Shown: positions 23,420 through 34,144 of the stretch, one piece after another
How positions within the stretch are numbered: position 1 is the stretch's first letter
Layout: every line of letters begins with the position of its first letter
From: Euleptes europaea
Taxonomy: Eukaryota; Chordata; Lepidosauria; Squamata; Sphaerodactylidae
DNA length: 64,000 bases
Direction of reading: 5' to 3'
Assembly: GCF_029931775.1 (NCBI RefSeq)
Contig: NW_026612052.1
Location: 310,001-374,000 of the forward strand
The notes under the pieces: generated by a model
What the model was told of the DNA's origin: nothing
The model's database searches: none
The model's input: only the letters and a program-made list of their open reading frames with translations
Program-made: the position numbers and the translations under genes

Positions 23420-24187
23420 GCATAATGCAAAATGTGTTTACGATACTGCCTTCTGAAGTGGACAATGAACACAACAGTGTGAGAACTTTTATGTGGGGGG
23501 GGGGGAAACAGCCACACAGAAGGGAATGCATTGTGATGGGAAACACATGGGAGAAACTTACAAATGATAAATTACTTATGGGACTGTCCTTGTTCAAAAT
23601 GTCCACACCACATGAAATGAGAACATGCATGAAAAGAAGAGGGACACTTCAGCTAACATTCTGGAGAATGTTACAGGGCTGCTGAGTGAGCCCCTTCCAT
23701 TGTTTTAACTGTGCCCTGTATTTGTTATCATGGCATTTTTTTTTTTTAATTTGGTGGTGGTGCTCTTTTTATTGCCTTATTGGTGTTCTGATGAAAACTC
23801 CTTCAAACCTCCAGGAAGCAGGATGTACATGTGTAATATAAATAAATGGAATTAAGAAGCGCTATATCACAGTCCCAGGTGCTGGGGGGGGGGAGCATGG
23901 GGAGAGCTGTTGTCTTCACATTCAGCTTGTGGTTTCCTTGGAGGAATCTGGCAAGCCACCACTGGAAACAGGGATCAGACTCATTTATGATCCCAGTTCA
24001 CTGGCATGTGCTGGGAAGGGTTGGGAGTTGGCACAAAGTTCAGGGGCTTGTCTGGTGAGGCAGGGCTCTGCTGAACTAAAAGACTGAGCCTTTTCTGCCA
24101 GGACCACTTTCCCAGGCTCTAAAACAATGATGTTTAACTACCCATTAATTACAGAAATGGAAGATATCATTCATAGATCATTTACGG
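23420..24187 (+). other. Downstream flank of OR-2
   Basis: Non-coding. It holds a G run near 23496-23506 and a candidate AATAAA at 23841, and it ends at the left target-site copy ATTTACGG (24180-24187) of the following insertion. Confidence 0.6.
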
Positions 24188-24768
24188 CAGGAATAGCCTC
24201 TATTCAAAGCAGATGTGAGATTGTTTTGCCGAGAAAAGGAACCTTCCCCCCCCCCTTGCAGAAGAGTCGTCAGCTATGGAGCTGCTAGGACCGCCCAAGA
24301 AACTGTGTTAACCCTTTCCCATCCGAGCCATGGAGAAATGTATGCCTTCTGTACTACAAGAGTGCTGGGGGCAGAAGTGGGGACAATAGAGGGATTAAAG
24401 GAGGCAGGGCCAGAATGCGTTGGGGGGGAGTTCTAAGCCAGTGTGTTCCCATTTCATCCCCCAGGTAGAGGTAGCAGGAGCCGGCTGTAAAATCTGGCTC
24501 TGACCATGTGGAGCAGGAGCCACTCCAGTGTGCGGCTGGACTGCTACGCCCGGCTGGTGCAAAAGACCATCCTATGCCACCAGGTGGGTGAGTGCCCCAC
24601 TGGTTGGATGCCTGCCTGCTTGTCTGTGTGTGTGGGGGAGTCATCTGGGGCAAATGCCTGCTTGGGGCTTGGTCAGCTAATTTTTAAGTTGATAATTTTA
24701 TATGGCCCATGAATGATGTTATAAATACCCAAATAGCCCTTGATTGGAATAAAGGTTCCCCACCCCTG
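24188..24768 (+). mobile_element. hAT-like insertion carrying a PHKA exon, unit 2
   Basis: The 581-bp insertion is flanked by ATTTACGG (24180-24187) and ATTTACAG (24769-24776). The empty site in unit 1 (18259-18275) has a single ATTTACGG. The right ~100 bp, from GCTAATTTTTAAG to GGTTCCCCACCCCTG, is the reverse complement of the left end of the hAT element at 6706. The left end begins CAGG but is otherwise diverged. The interior is unrelated to that hAT and contains a PHKA-like first exon at 24506-24583. No transposase is present, so it was mobilised in trans. Confidence 0.75.
24506..24583 (+). pseudogene. Captured phosphorylase kinase alpha (PHKA1/2-like) first coding exon, unit 2
   Basis: An ATG opens 26 codons, [20 protein letters not shown] then TILCHQ, ending in CAG followed by the donor GTGGGTGAG. 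From memory, PHKA1 and PHKA2 begin [20 protein letters not shown] and then TILC(H/Y)Q. About 20 of 26 residues agree, and the match stops where the donor lies. PHKA is the regulatory subunit of glycogen phosphorylase kinase. Because intron sequence follows the exon, capture was at DNA level, not from mRNA. This copy has K where the other two have Q. No later PHKA exon is in the window, so it cannot make the enzyme subunit. Confidence 0.75.
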
Positions 24769-26060
24769 ATTTACAGTATAAAACAATACTTTCACCAGAA
24801 GGATTCAGTTTGACTTTACTGTCCCTCCCTAGGTTCTACCCTCAGATCTCCAGGAATTTCCCAACCTGGAGTTGCCAACGATATAACACTTTGACAGTGT
24901 TTTCTGATGATGGCTCATCATTCTTCTCCATATATCACCTTCAGAAAAGATGATACCTGGATTAGCCATATCTTCCAGGCTAGTTTGAGTCATGGCTGCA
25001 TAAAAGTAACACAGAGAGTAATGCAATTCCTCCTAAAGGCCTTCTAAATCTACCTTCTAAAAAACAGAAGTTTTTAAAAGTTTCTTTTTAAGAACCCACT
25101 GTCTACCTAACAAGCTGTTTACTACAATTAAATCCTTATCAGTCCCCAAAAAGACAGGCACCAAGCCCTCTGCAAGCTGCTTTAAGTAGACTGACATTAA
25201 TAGCTCCAGCTGCCCCATGCAGGTGCAGTAAATTGTTTCCAATTTGGTTTCCAGCAAGGGGTGGGGGAAAGGAACTATTGTGTTTTAAGCTACTTAAATA
25301 GACTGGCTGATGCACAACATCATGTTCCATACTCAGGTACATAGCTCACTCTTTTTGACAGCCCTAGTTGCCAGTCCCTCTTCGCCACCGGTGGGAGGTT
25401 TTTGGGGTGGGGTTTTGGGAGGGGAGGGACTACAATGCCATAGAGTCCAATTGCCAACATGGCTATTTTCTCCAGGTGAACTGATTTCTATCGACTGGAG
25501 ATCAGTTCTAACAGCAGGAGATTTCCAGCTACTACCTGGAGGTTGGCAACCCTACCCTCAAGCAATGAAATCCTTATCAGTCCCCCAAAAGACAGGCACC
25601 AAGCCTTCTGCAAGCTGCCTTAAGTAGACTGACATTAATAACTCCAGCTGCCCCATGCTGGTGCAGTAAATTGTTTCCTATTTGGTTTCCAGCAAGAGGG
25701 AATGGGGAAACAGGAATGTAGGGACTTCCTGCAAACTCTTGTGTTTTAAACTACTTAAATAGACTGGCTGATGGACACCGTCATGTTCCATACTCAGGTA
25801 CACAGCTCACACTGTAGGATAGTGAAATAGACAAGTTGATTGTTAGCTCCACCCACCCAGGTCAGTTGCAGATATGTAGACTCTTAGCTTCTAGCAGGGG
25901 AAACCACACCCTAACTTTAGGAATGCAGTAAATTGTTTCCTATTTGGTTTCCAGCAAGGGGTGGGGGGAAGGAACTATTGTGTTTTAAGCTACTTAAATA
26001 GACTGGCTGATGAACAACATCATGTTCCACAACATCATGTTCCATAGCTCACACTGCCAA
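24769..26060 (+). other. Rearranged spacer between unit 2 and unit 3
   Basis: The region starts with the tail of a hAT-like relic (about 24822-24880). Unit-end sequence containing CTGCCCCATGCAGGTGCAGT follows and appears three times in modified form (about 25139, 25570 and 25920). No exon was seen. It appears to be an unstable junction region with internal direct repeats. Confidence 0.55.
25365..25554 (+). mobile_element. TAGGGTTGCC-type element, second copy in unit 2 spacer
   Basis: The left end is shortened (TAGTTGCCAG); the right end TTGGCAACCCTA is followed by CCCTCAAGCAAT. That right flank is the same as the flank of the element upstream of each OR. This suggests copying by duplication or conversion rather than an independent insertion. 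Confidence 0.75.
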
Positions 26061-26276
26061 CCCCCCCCCCGAAAAGTCTTCACCCACTAGTAGAAGACAA
26101 CTGTAGAGGGAGACAGATGATCCTCTGTGGGGAGGGATTTCCAAAATTTTGGCACCAGGACCAAGAAGGCTTTTTCACAGGTTGCCACCCATCTACCCTC
26201 AGATGGCAAGGGTACCCAAACCAGGGCCTACAAGGATGATCAAAGTGTACAAGTAGGTTCATTTGGGATAAGATGA

Positions 26277-26838
26277 TCCTGGAGAGCTGGCATGGTGTAG
26301 TGGTTAAGAGCAGTGGTTTGGACCACTGGACTCAGCCACTTAAGGGAGACTCAAACCGGCTTACTATCACCTTCCCTTCCCCTCCCCACAACAGTCACCC
26401 TGTGAGGTAGGTGGGGCTGAGAGAGCTCTAACAGAGCTGTAACTTGCCCAAGGTCACCCAGCTGGCTTCATGTGAGGAGTGGGGAAACAAATCCAGTTCA
26501 CCAGATTAGCCTCCACAGCTCACATGGAGGAGTAGGGAATCAAACCCGGTTCTCCTGATTAGACTCCACCGCTCCAAACCGGCACACTTAATCACTACAC
26601 CATGCTGGCTTGTGCACCATGCTGGCTTGTGCACCAAAATGTGTGTGTGTGTGCCATCAAGTCACAGCTGACTTATGGAGACCCCGTAAAGACGTTCAGA
26701 GGTGGTTTGCCGTTGCCTGCCTCAGCATGGGCTGAGAATGTTCTGAGAGAACTGTGACTGGCCCAAGGTCACCCAGCAGGCTTCATGTGGTCCATTTCCG
26801 TCCATTTCAGTTAACCACTGCACCACACTGGCTCTCTA
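26277..26838. mobile_element. SINE cluster, unit 3
   Basis: Same arrangement as units 1 and 2. A short tandem repeat of CACCATGCTGGCTTGTG near 26605-26635 and a shortened last SINE are shared only with unit 4. Confidence 0.8.
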
Positions 26839-27002
26839 AAAATGTAGAAACATGTACAAAACATATGGGGGAGGTCATGAAGTTATTTTCCCGACTACAC
26901 TGTTATTATATTTTTGTTTTGCTTCTTCTTGTTTCACTAGCATATAGATGGCAAATTAAAACGGGATAAGATAAATTTCAGAGAATAGTAGCCATGGTAA
27001 CT

Positions 27003-27375
27003 AAAGGGAACCTCCACATTCAGAGGTAAAAAAAAAACTCTGAATTCCAAATCTAAGAGGAAACAGTGGGGAAAGGCCTTGGCCTCTGTGCCCTGTTTTT
27101 GGTCCTCTCGGGCAACTAGTTGACCAGTGTGTAAAACAGGATACCAGACTAAATGGGCCACTGCTCTGATCCAGCAGGGCTCTTCCTATTTTCTCATGAC
27201 TGGCAGATCTAAGTTGGTAATTGGGGGCATCATTGTGAAGAGGTCCCTCAAATAATTGATCCCAGACTATGAAGGTCTTTAAAGGTAAGGATGAGCAGCA
27301 CCTTGAACTGAGCTTGGAAATGCGCCAGCAGTCAGTGAAGCAGTTTTAATTTTGGTATAATGTTCTCACAACATG
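27003..27375 (+). mobile_element. CR1 3' end plus adjoining LINE fragment, unit 3
   Basis: Copy of the 20424-20790 pair, with CTGATCCAGCAGGGCTCTTC at its CR1 end. Confidence 0.7.
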
Positions 27376-27599
27376 AAACGACCAGTGACTGTTGGGCCTC
27401 TATTTTTTTCCCCTGCCCATTTGACATTTCCAGGATACCTCAAGGGCAGTCTCTAGAGAGTGCAACGTTAATCTAAACAAGGGGCTGAAATTCATAGCTC
27501 AGTGTCCAATGAGGGCAGAATCTAAAAGTGGGGGCACCCTCCACACAACACAAAGATGTTAAAGATACTTTATGCTACCCACACAACCTGTCCCTCAAG

Positions 27600-27791
27600 T
27601 AGGGTTGCCAGTCCCTCTTCGCCACCGGCGGGAAATTTTTGGGGTGCGGTTTTGGGAGGGGAGGGACTACAATGCCACAGAGTCCAATTGCCAACATGGC
27701 TGTTTTCTCCAGGTGAACTGATTTCTATCGACTGGAGATCAGTTGTAATAGCAGGAGATTTAGAGCTACTACCTGGAGGTTGGCAACCCTA
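27600..27791 (+). mobile_element. TAGGGTTGCC hAT-like element, unit 3
   Basis: Duplicate of the element at 21013 with the same flanking CCCTCAAG repeats. Confidence 0.88.
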
Positions 27792-29066
27792 CCCTCAAGC
27801 AATTAAATCTGGCTGAAGGAATACTACTGAGCTTTTTATGTAACTTTACTCTCATCCAACAAGAGAAGAACTAATTCCCCTTAAAGACTTGGTCTTTTGA
27901 GGTTTTCTGAGGAGCCAAACGGAGTGTGGAGACCTTTTTCCATTGGGGACATGTAGCAAACCCCATTCTTGATTCATTGTTTATTTACTAGCACTATCTT
28001 CAAAATGATCCAGAATGTCTCAGCAAGGGAGCATTTACCTTGTTATTGTACCACCAAGCTCTCCCAAGTGGTTTGTGCATTTCATTAAAGAGTTGTCATG
28101 GAACAAGTGTTGGTGGCATTTCCCCAGTGATGTGGAATAAATATAATTGAAGTAGGATTTTGCTTCAACAGCTGCACTTTGTAGCTGCCTTGCAGATTAT
28201 TGTGAACTGGTATTTCTCATCTCGTTCTCCCTACCCCCCTACTGCCACCCCTTTCTGGTTAGATGCTTTTAAAGAAAAAAATCTACCAAGACTCACAGGT
28301 ACAAGACTTTATTTTTTTATGCCAATAAAGGCTTTGTTGTTGTTGTCGTCACAGGTACATGATTAAAAAGATCTATGCATGGGAAAGTTTTTTGTTTTTT
28401 TTAATCTGGTGGTAAGGGGCTTTCATGGGAGATTGTGCTCTTGGTGATTTAACAAGTTGGAGTTCTTCTTTACAAAACATGAGAACTTGCACAAAAGCTC
28501 TAATTCATGGCAGTAGAGCTACCAATGGAAGACGCGGAGGGTTATGCCTCAAAATATTCACTTTGGTGATCGCTTATTGCCAGGATCTATTCTGTCACTT
28601 CTAAACTTGCTCCCCACATTGCCCTTGGGCCCACAAATGTTGTAATTTCTCAGCAGCACCATTGAGAAAATATGGCACGTCTGTGCCTTACAAGGCACGC
28701 ATATATTCTGATTAGTATTATAGGAATAACTCAATAATGCCTGGTGTGTGTATTTTCAAGGTGAAAATATCCATTGTTTCTTTGGTCTTTTATGCATGGC
28801 TCTTTCCCTCGCCATCACCCCTCTGATGACTTCGGGTCTTTGTTTTCATTATGCATGCCGTTTCCGACTGTCAGAGGTTGCCTCACTCTCACCCTGCATT
28901 GCCCCATGTTTCAAATTTGAGATAAAACAGGTCTTTCAAAATGCGGGCAAAACTAGAAAAATGCAGGGGGAGAGCATTTTTCCTATTTAAAAAAAAGTCA
29001 CGATATTCTACGATTCTTATTTTTATACATATATATTTGTAATTGTTTGTCGTTATCTCAGCCATA
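27792..29066 (+). other. Upstream flank of OR-3
   Basis: Conserved upstream DNA as in unit 2, ending in the acceptor TTATCTCAG five bases before the ATG. No further feature called. Confidence 0.45.
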
Positions 29067-30008
29067 ATGGAGAACCAGACAGAAGTTACTCATTTCATAC
29101 TGATGGGCCTGACAGATCGACAGGAGGCTCAGAACTTCTTGTTTGCTCTCTTCTTGCTCTTCTATCTAGCAACTGTGCTCGGAAATGGTGCTATCGTGTG
29201 CGTGGTGGCGACGGAGCACCAACTTCACACACCTATGTATTTTTTCCTCAGTAACCTATCTTGCATGGACATTTGCTTCTCTACAGTCATCGTTCCCAAG
29301 ATGCTTGTTGGCTTCCTGTTGGCCCACCAAAGAATCTCCTTCATTGGATGCATCACCCAGCTCCACTTCTTTCATTTCCTGGGCAGCAGCGAGGTTCTTC
29401 TTCTAGCAGCCATGGCATATGATCGATATGTGGCCATATGCAACCCGTTGCAGTATCCGCTCATCATGTGCCGAAGAGTGTGCCTTCTATTGGCAGCATC
29501 CACGTGGACCATGGGATTCTTCCATGCCTTGATGCACTCCGTCATGACCTCCCGACTGCACTTCTGCGGCCCCAATACCATTGAGCATTTCTTTTGTGAC
29601 ATCAAACCGCTCTTGAGACTGGCCTGCAGTAGCATAGTAGTCAACCTCGGCCTCCTCAATGTTGTCACTGGGTCAATCGCCATGGTTCCTTTTGTCTTAA
29701 CTCTCCTCTCCTACCTTTACATCATCTCCTTTCTGTTCTTGAAGGTCCAGTCACATAGTGGGAGATGGAAAGCCTTCTCCACTTGCAGCTCCCATCTCAC
29801 AGTTGTAGGGCTGCTTTATGTGCCAGTATTGTTCAACTACCTCCCTCCATCTTCAGGAGACTCCCCACAGAGAGACATGATCACGAGCCTCATGAACAGT
29901 GTCGTTACCTCTTTTTTAAACCCCCTGATATACACCCTCAGGAATCAGGAGATGAAAACAGCCATGAGGAAAAGCTTGGGTAGGCTACTGCATTCTGTAA
30001 GGAGATGA
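29067..30008 (+). CDS. OR-3: olfactory receptor, family 12D-like, intact
   Basis: This is a 313-residue odorant receptor, identical in protein sequence to OR-4. Landmarks and positions: NQT at 3-5, GN at 40-41, LHTPMYFFLSNLS at 53-65, extracellular Cys95 paired with the ECL2 cysteines (167, 177, 187), MAYDRYVAIC at 116-125, KAFSTCSSH at 235-243 and PLIYTLRN at 286-293. The frame is intact, and the start was chosen by the adjacent acceptor. AATAAA at 30432 is a candidate poly(A) signal. Confidence 0.96.
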   Translation: MENQTEVTHFILMGLTDRQEAQNFLFALFLLFYLATVLGNGAIVCVVATEHQLHTPMYFFLSNLSCMDICFSTVIVPKMLVGFLLAHQRISFIGCITQLHFFHFLGSSEVLLLAAMAYDRYVAICNPLQYPLIMCRRVCLLLAASTWTMGFFHALMHSVMTSRLHFCGPNTIEHFFCDIKPLLRLACSSIVVNLGLLNVVTGSIAMVPFVLTLLSYLYIISFLFLKVQSHSGRWKAFSTCSSHLTVVGLLYVPVLFNYLPPSSGDSPQRDMITSLMNSVVTSFLNPLIYTLRNQEMKTAMRKSLGRLLHSVRR

Positions 30009-30778
30009 GCATAATGCAAAATGTGTTTACGATACTGCCTCCTGAAGTGGACAAGGAACACAACAGTGTGAGAACTTTTATGTGGGGGGGGGGGGGGGAA
30101 CAGCCACACAGAAGGGAATGCATTGTGATGGGAAACACATGGGAGAAACTTACAAATGATAAATTACTTATGGGGCTGTCCTTGTTCAAAATGTCCACAC
30201 CACATGAAATGAGAACATGCATGAAAAGAAGAGGGACACTTCAGCTAACATTCTGGAGAATGTTACAGGGCTGCTGAGTGAGCCCCTTCCATTGTTTTAA
30301 CTGTGGCCTGTATTTGTTATCATGGCATGTTTTTTTTTAATTTGGTGGTGGTGCTCTTTTTATTGCCTTATTGGTGTTCTGATGAAAACTCCTTCAAACC
30401 TCCAGGAAGCAGGATGTACATGTGTAATATAAATAAATGGAATTAAGAAGCGCTATATCACAGTCCCAGGTGCTGGGGGGGGGGAGCATGGGGAGAGCTG
30501 TTGTCTTCACATTCAGCTTGTGGTTTCCTTGGAGGAATCTGGCAAGCCACCACGGGAAACAGGGATCAGACTCATTTATGATCCCAGTTCACTGGCATGT
30601 GCTGGGAAGGGTTGGGAGTTGGCACAAAGTTCAGGGGCTTGTCTGGTGAGGCAGGGCTCTGCTGAACTAAAAGACTGAGCCTTTTCTGCCAGGACCACTT
30701 TCCCAGGCTCTAAAACAATGATGTTTAACTACCCATTAATTACAGAAATGGAAGATAACATTCATAGATCATTTACGG
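30009..30778 (+). other. Downstream flank of OR-3
   Basis: Non-coding, with a G run at about 30084-30098 and AATAAA at 30432. It ends at the left target-site copy ATTTACGG (30771-30778). Confidence 0.6.
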
Positions 30779-31357
30779 CAGGAATAGCCTCTATTCAAAC
30801 CAGATGTGAGATTGTTTTGCCGAGAAAAGGAACCTCCCCCCCCCTTGCAGAAGAGTCGTTAGCTATGGAGCTGCTAGGACCGCCCAAGAAACTGTGTTAA
30901 CCCTTTCCCATCCGAGCCATGGAGAAATGTATGCCCTCTGTACTACAAGAGTGCTGGGGGCAGAAGTGGGGACAATAGAGGGATTAAAGGAGGCAGGGCC
31001 AGAATGCCTTGGGGGGGAGTTCTAAGCCAGTGTGTCCCCATTTCATCCCCCAGGTAGAGGTAGCAGGAGCCGGCTGTAAAATCTGGCTCTGACCATGTGG
31101 AGCAGGAGCCACTCCAGTGTGCGGCTGGACTGCTACGCCCGGCTGGTGCAACAGACCATCCTATGCCACCAGGTGGGTGAGTGCCCCACTGGTTGGATGC
31201 CTGTTTGCTTGTCTGTGTGTGTGGGGGAGTCATCTGGGGCAAATGCCTGCTTGGGGCTTGGTTGGCTAATTTTTAAGTTGATAATTTTATATGGCCCATG
31301 AATGATGTTATAAATACCCAAATAGCCCTTGATTGGAATAAAGGTTCCCCACCCCTG
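30779..31357 (+). mobile_element. hAT-like insertion carrying a PHKA exon, unit 3
   Basis: The 579-bp copy of the unit 2 insertion is flanked by ATTTACGG and ATTTACAG (31358-31365). It has the same right hAT end and the same interior. It arose by segmental duplication, since the flanks are shared. Confidence 0.75.
31095..31172 (+). pseudogene. Captured PHKA1/2-like first exon, unit 3
   Basis: 26 codons, with [17 protein letters not shown] at the end, then the donor GTGGGTGAG. Here the QQTILCHQ end is closer to PHKA than in unit 2. The frame is open. It is an isolated exon with no downstream PHKA exons nearby. Confidence 0.75.
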
Positions 31358-31365
31358 ATTTACAG

Positions 31366-32400
31366 TATAAAACAATACTTTCACCAGAAGGATTCAGTTT
31401 GACTTTACTGTCCCTCCCTAGGTTCTACCCTCAAATCTCCAGGAATTTCCCAACCTGGAGTTGCCAACGATATAACACTTTGACAGTGTTTTCTGATGAT
31501 GGCTCATCATTCTTCTCCATATATCACCTTCAGAAAAGATGATACCTGGATTAGCCATATCTTCCAGGCTAGTTTGAGTCATGGCTGCATAAAAGTAACA
31601 CAGAGAGTAATGCAATTCCTCCTAAAGGCCTTCTAAATCTACCTTCTAAAAAACAGAAGTTTTTAAAAGTTTCTTTTTAAGAACCCACTGTCTACCTAAC
31701 AAGCAGTTTACTACAATTAAATCCTTATCAGTCCCCCAAAAGACAGGCACCAAGCCCTCTGCAAGCTGCTTTAAGTAGACTGACATTAATAGCTCCAGCT
31801 GCCCCATGCAGGTGCAGTAAATTGTTTCCAATTTGGTTTCCAGCAAGGGGTGGGGGAAAGGAACTATTGTGTTTTAAGCTACTTAAATAGACTGGCTGAT
31901 GCACAACATCATGTTCCATACTCAGGTACATAGCTCACTCTTTTTGACAGCCCTAGTTGCCAGTCCCTCTTCGCCACCGGTGGGAGGTTTTTGGGTGGGG
32001 TTTTGGGAGGGGAGGGACTACAATGCCATAGAGTCCAATTGCCAACATGGCTATTTTCTCCAGGTGAACTGATTTCTATCGACTGGAGATCAGTTCTAAC
32101 AGCAGGAGATTTCCAGCTACTACCTGGAGGTTGGCAACCCTACCCTCAAGCAATGAAATCCTTATCAGTCCCCCAAAAGACAGGCACCAAGCCTTCTGCA
32201 AGCTGCCTTAAGTAGACTGATATTAATAACTCCAGCTGCTGGTGCAGTAAATTGTTTCCTATTTGGTTTCCAGCAAGAGGGAATGGGGAAACAGGAATGT
32301 AGGGACTTCCTGCAAACTATTGTGTTTTAAACTACTTAAATAGACTGGCTGATGAACAACATCATGTTCCACAACATCATGTTCCATAGCTCACACTGCC
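31366..32400 (+). other. Spacer between unit 3 and unit 4
   Basis: Same content as 24769-26060 but about 236 bp shorter. The missing piece lies between two copies of the direct repeat TACTTAAATAGACTGGCTGATG (trimmed). No exon was seen. Confidence 0.55.
31954..32142 (+). mobile_element. TAGGGTTGCC-type element, second copy in unit 3 spacer
   Basis: Duplicate of 25365-25554, with the same shortened left end and CCCTCAAGCAAT right flank. Confidence 0.75.
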
Positions 32401-32629
32401 AACCCCCCCCCCCCGCCCTCCCCAAAAAGTCTTCACCCACTAGTAGAAGACAACAGTAGAGGGAGACAGATGATCCTCTGTGGGGAGTGATTTCCAAAAT
32501 TTTGGCACCAGGACCAAGAAGGCTTTTTCACAGGTTGCCACCCATCTACTTTCAGATGGCAAGGGTACCCAAACCAGGGCCTACAAGGATGATCAAAGTG
32601 TACAAGTAGGTTCATTTGGGATAAGATGA

Positions 32630-33191
32630 TCCTGGAGAGCTGGCATGGTGTAGTGGTTAAGAGCAGTGGTTTGGACCACTGGACTCAGCCACTTAAGGGA
32701 GACTCAAACCGGCTTACTATCACCTTCCCTTCCCCTCCCCACAACAGTCACCCTGTGAGGTAGGTGGGGCTGAGAGAGCTCTAACAGAGCTGTAACTTGC
32801 CCAAGGTCACCCAGCTGGCTTCATGTGAGGAGTGGGGAAACAAATCCAGTTCACCAGAGAAGCCTCCACAGCTCACATGGAGGAGTAGGGAATCAAACCC
32901 GGTTCTCCTGATTAGACTCCACCGCTCCAAACCGGCACACTTAATCACTACACCATGCTGGCTTGTGCACCATGCTGGCTTGTGCACCAAAATGTGTGTG
33001 TGTGTGCCATCAAGTCACAGCTGACTTATGGAGACCCCGTAAAGACGTTCAGAGGTGGTTTGCCGTTGCCTGCCTCAGCATGGGCTGAGAATGTTCTGAG
33101 AGAACTGTGACTGGCCCAAGGTCACCCAGCAGGCTTCATGTGGTCCATTTCCGTCCATTTCAGTTAACCACTGCACCACACTGGCTCTCTA
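32630..33191. mobile_element. SINE cluster, unit 4
   Basis: Duplicate of the unit 3 cluster (26277-26838). Confidence 0.8.
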
Positions 33192-33355
33192 AAAATGTAG
33201 AAACATGTACAAAACATATGGGGGAGGTCATGAAGTTATTTTCCCGACTACACTGTTATTATATTTTTGTTTTGCTTCTTCTTGTTTCACTAGCATATAG
33301 ATGGCAAATTAAAACGGGATAAGATAAATTTCAGAGAATAGTAGCCATGGTAACT

Positions 33356-33730
33356 AAAGGGAACCTCCACATTCAGAGGTAAAAAAAAAACTCTGAATTC
33401 CAAATCTAAGAGGAAACAGTGGGGAAAGGCCTTGGCCTCTGTGCCCTGTTTTTGCTCCTCTCGGGCAACTAGTTGACCAGTGTGTAAAACAGGATACCAG
33501 ACTAAATGGGCCACTGCTCTGATCCAGCAGGGCTCTTCCTATTTTCTCATGACTGGCAGATCTAAGTTGGTAATTGGGGGCATCATTGTGAAGAGGTCCC
33601 TCAAATAATTGATCCCAGACTATGAAGGTCTTTAAAGGTAAGGATGAGCAGCACCTTGAACTGAGCTTGGAAATGCGCCAGCAGTCAGTGAAGCAGTTTT
33701 AATTTTGGTATAATGTTCTCACAACATGAA
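33356..33730 (+). mobile_element. CR1 3' end plus adjoining LINE fragment, unit 4
   Basis: Duplicate of 27003-27375. It differs by a single base in the TTTTTGGTCC/TTTTTGCTCC stretch. Confidence 0.7.
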
Positions 33731-33952
33731 ACGACCAGTGACTGTTGGGCCTCTATTTTTTTCCCCTGCCCATTTGACATTTCCAGGATACCTCAAGGGC
33801 AGTCTCTAGAGAGTGCAACGTTAATCTAAACAAGGGGCTGAAATTCATAGCTCAGTGTCCAATGAGGGCAGAATCTAAAAGTGGGGGCACCCTCCACACA
33901 ACACAAAGATGTTAAAGATACTTTATGCTACCCACACAACCTGTCCCTCAAG

Positions 33953-34144
33953 TAGGGTTGCCAGTCCCTCTTCGCCACCGGCGGGAAATTTTTGGGGTGC
34001 GGTTTTGGGAGGGGAGGGACTACAATGCCACAGAGTCCAATTGCCAACATGGCTGTTTTCTCCAGGTGAACTGATTTCTATCGACTGGAGATCAGTTGTA
34101 ATAGCAGGAGATTTAGAGCTACTACCTGGAGGTTGGCAACCCTA
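33953..34144 (+). mobile_element. TAGGGTTGCC hAT-like element, unit 4
   Basis: Duplicate of 27600-27791, flanked by CCCTCAAG on both sides. Confidence 0.88.

Larger units (their letters stand above)
19431..26060 (+). repeat. Tandem array unit 2 (contains OR-2)
   Basis: Same order as unit 1, with a CR1 3' end at 20424-20612 and the hAT/PHKA insertion at 24188-24768. At 25365-25960 there is an extra rearranged block: a second TAGGGTTGCC element and repeated copies of the unit-end sequence. The OR-2 to OR-3 spacing is 6589 bp. Confidence 0.8.
26061..32400 (+). repeat. Tandem array unit 3 (contains OR-3)
   Basis: It is nearly identical to unit 4 (offset 6353 bp over most of its length, OR-3 to OR-4). 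I found only scattered single-base differences by eye, for example at 27102, 28431 and 28794. It carries the hAT/PHKA insertion. Confidence 0.85.

Noticed and set aside
24354-24653. Proline-rich minus-strand ORF repeated three times (also 30943-31242, 37225-37596)
   Set aside because: It is the antisense of the captured PHKA exon region; repetition comes from the segmental duplication and the lengths differ by frameshift.
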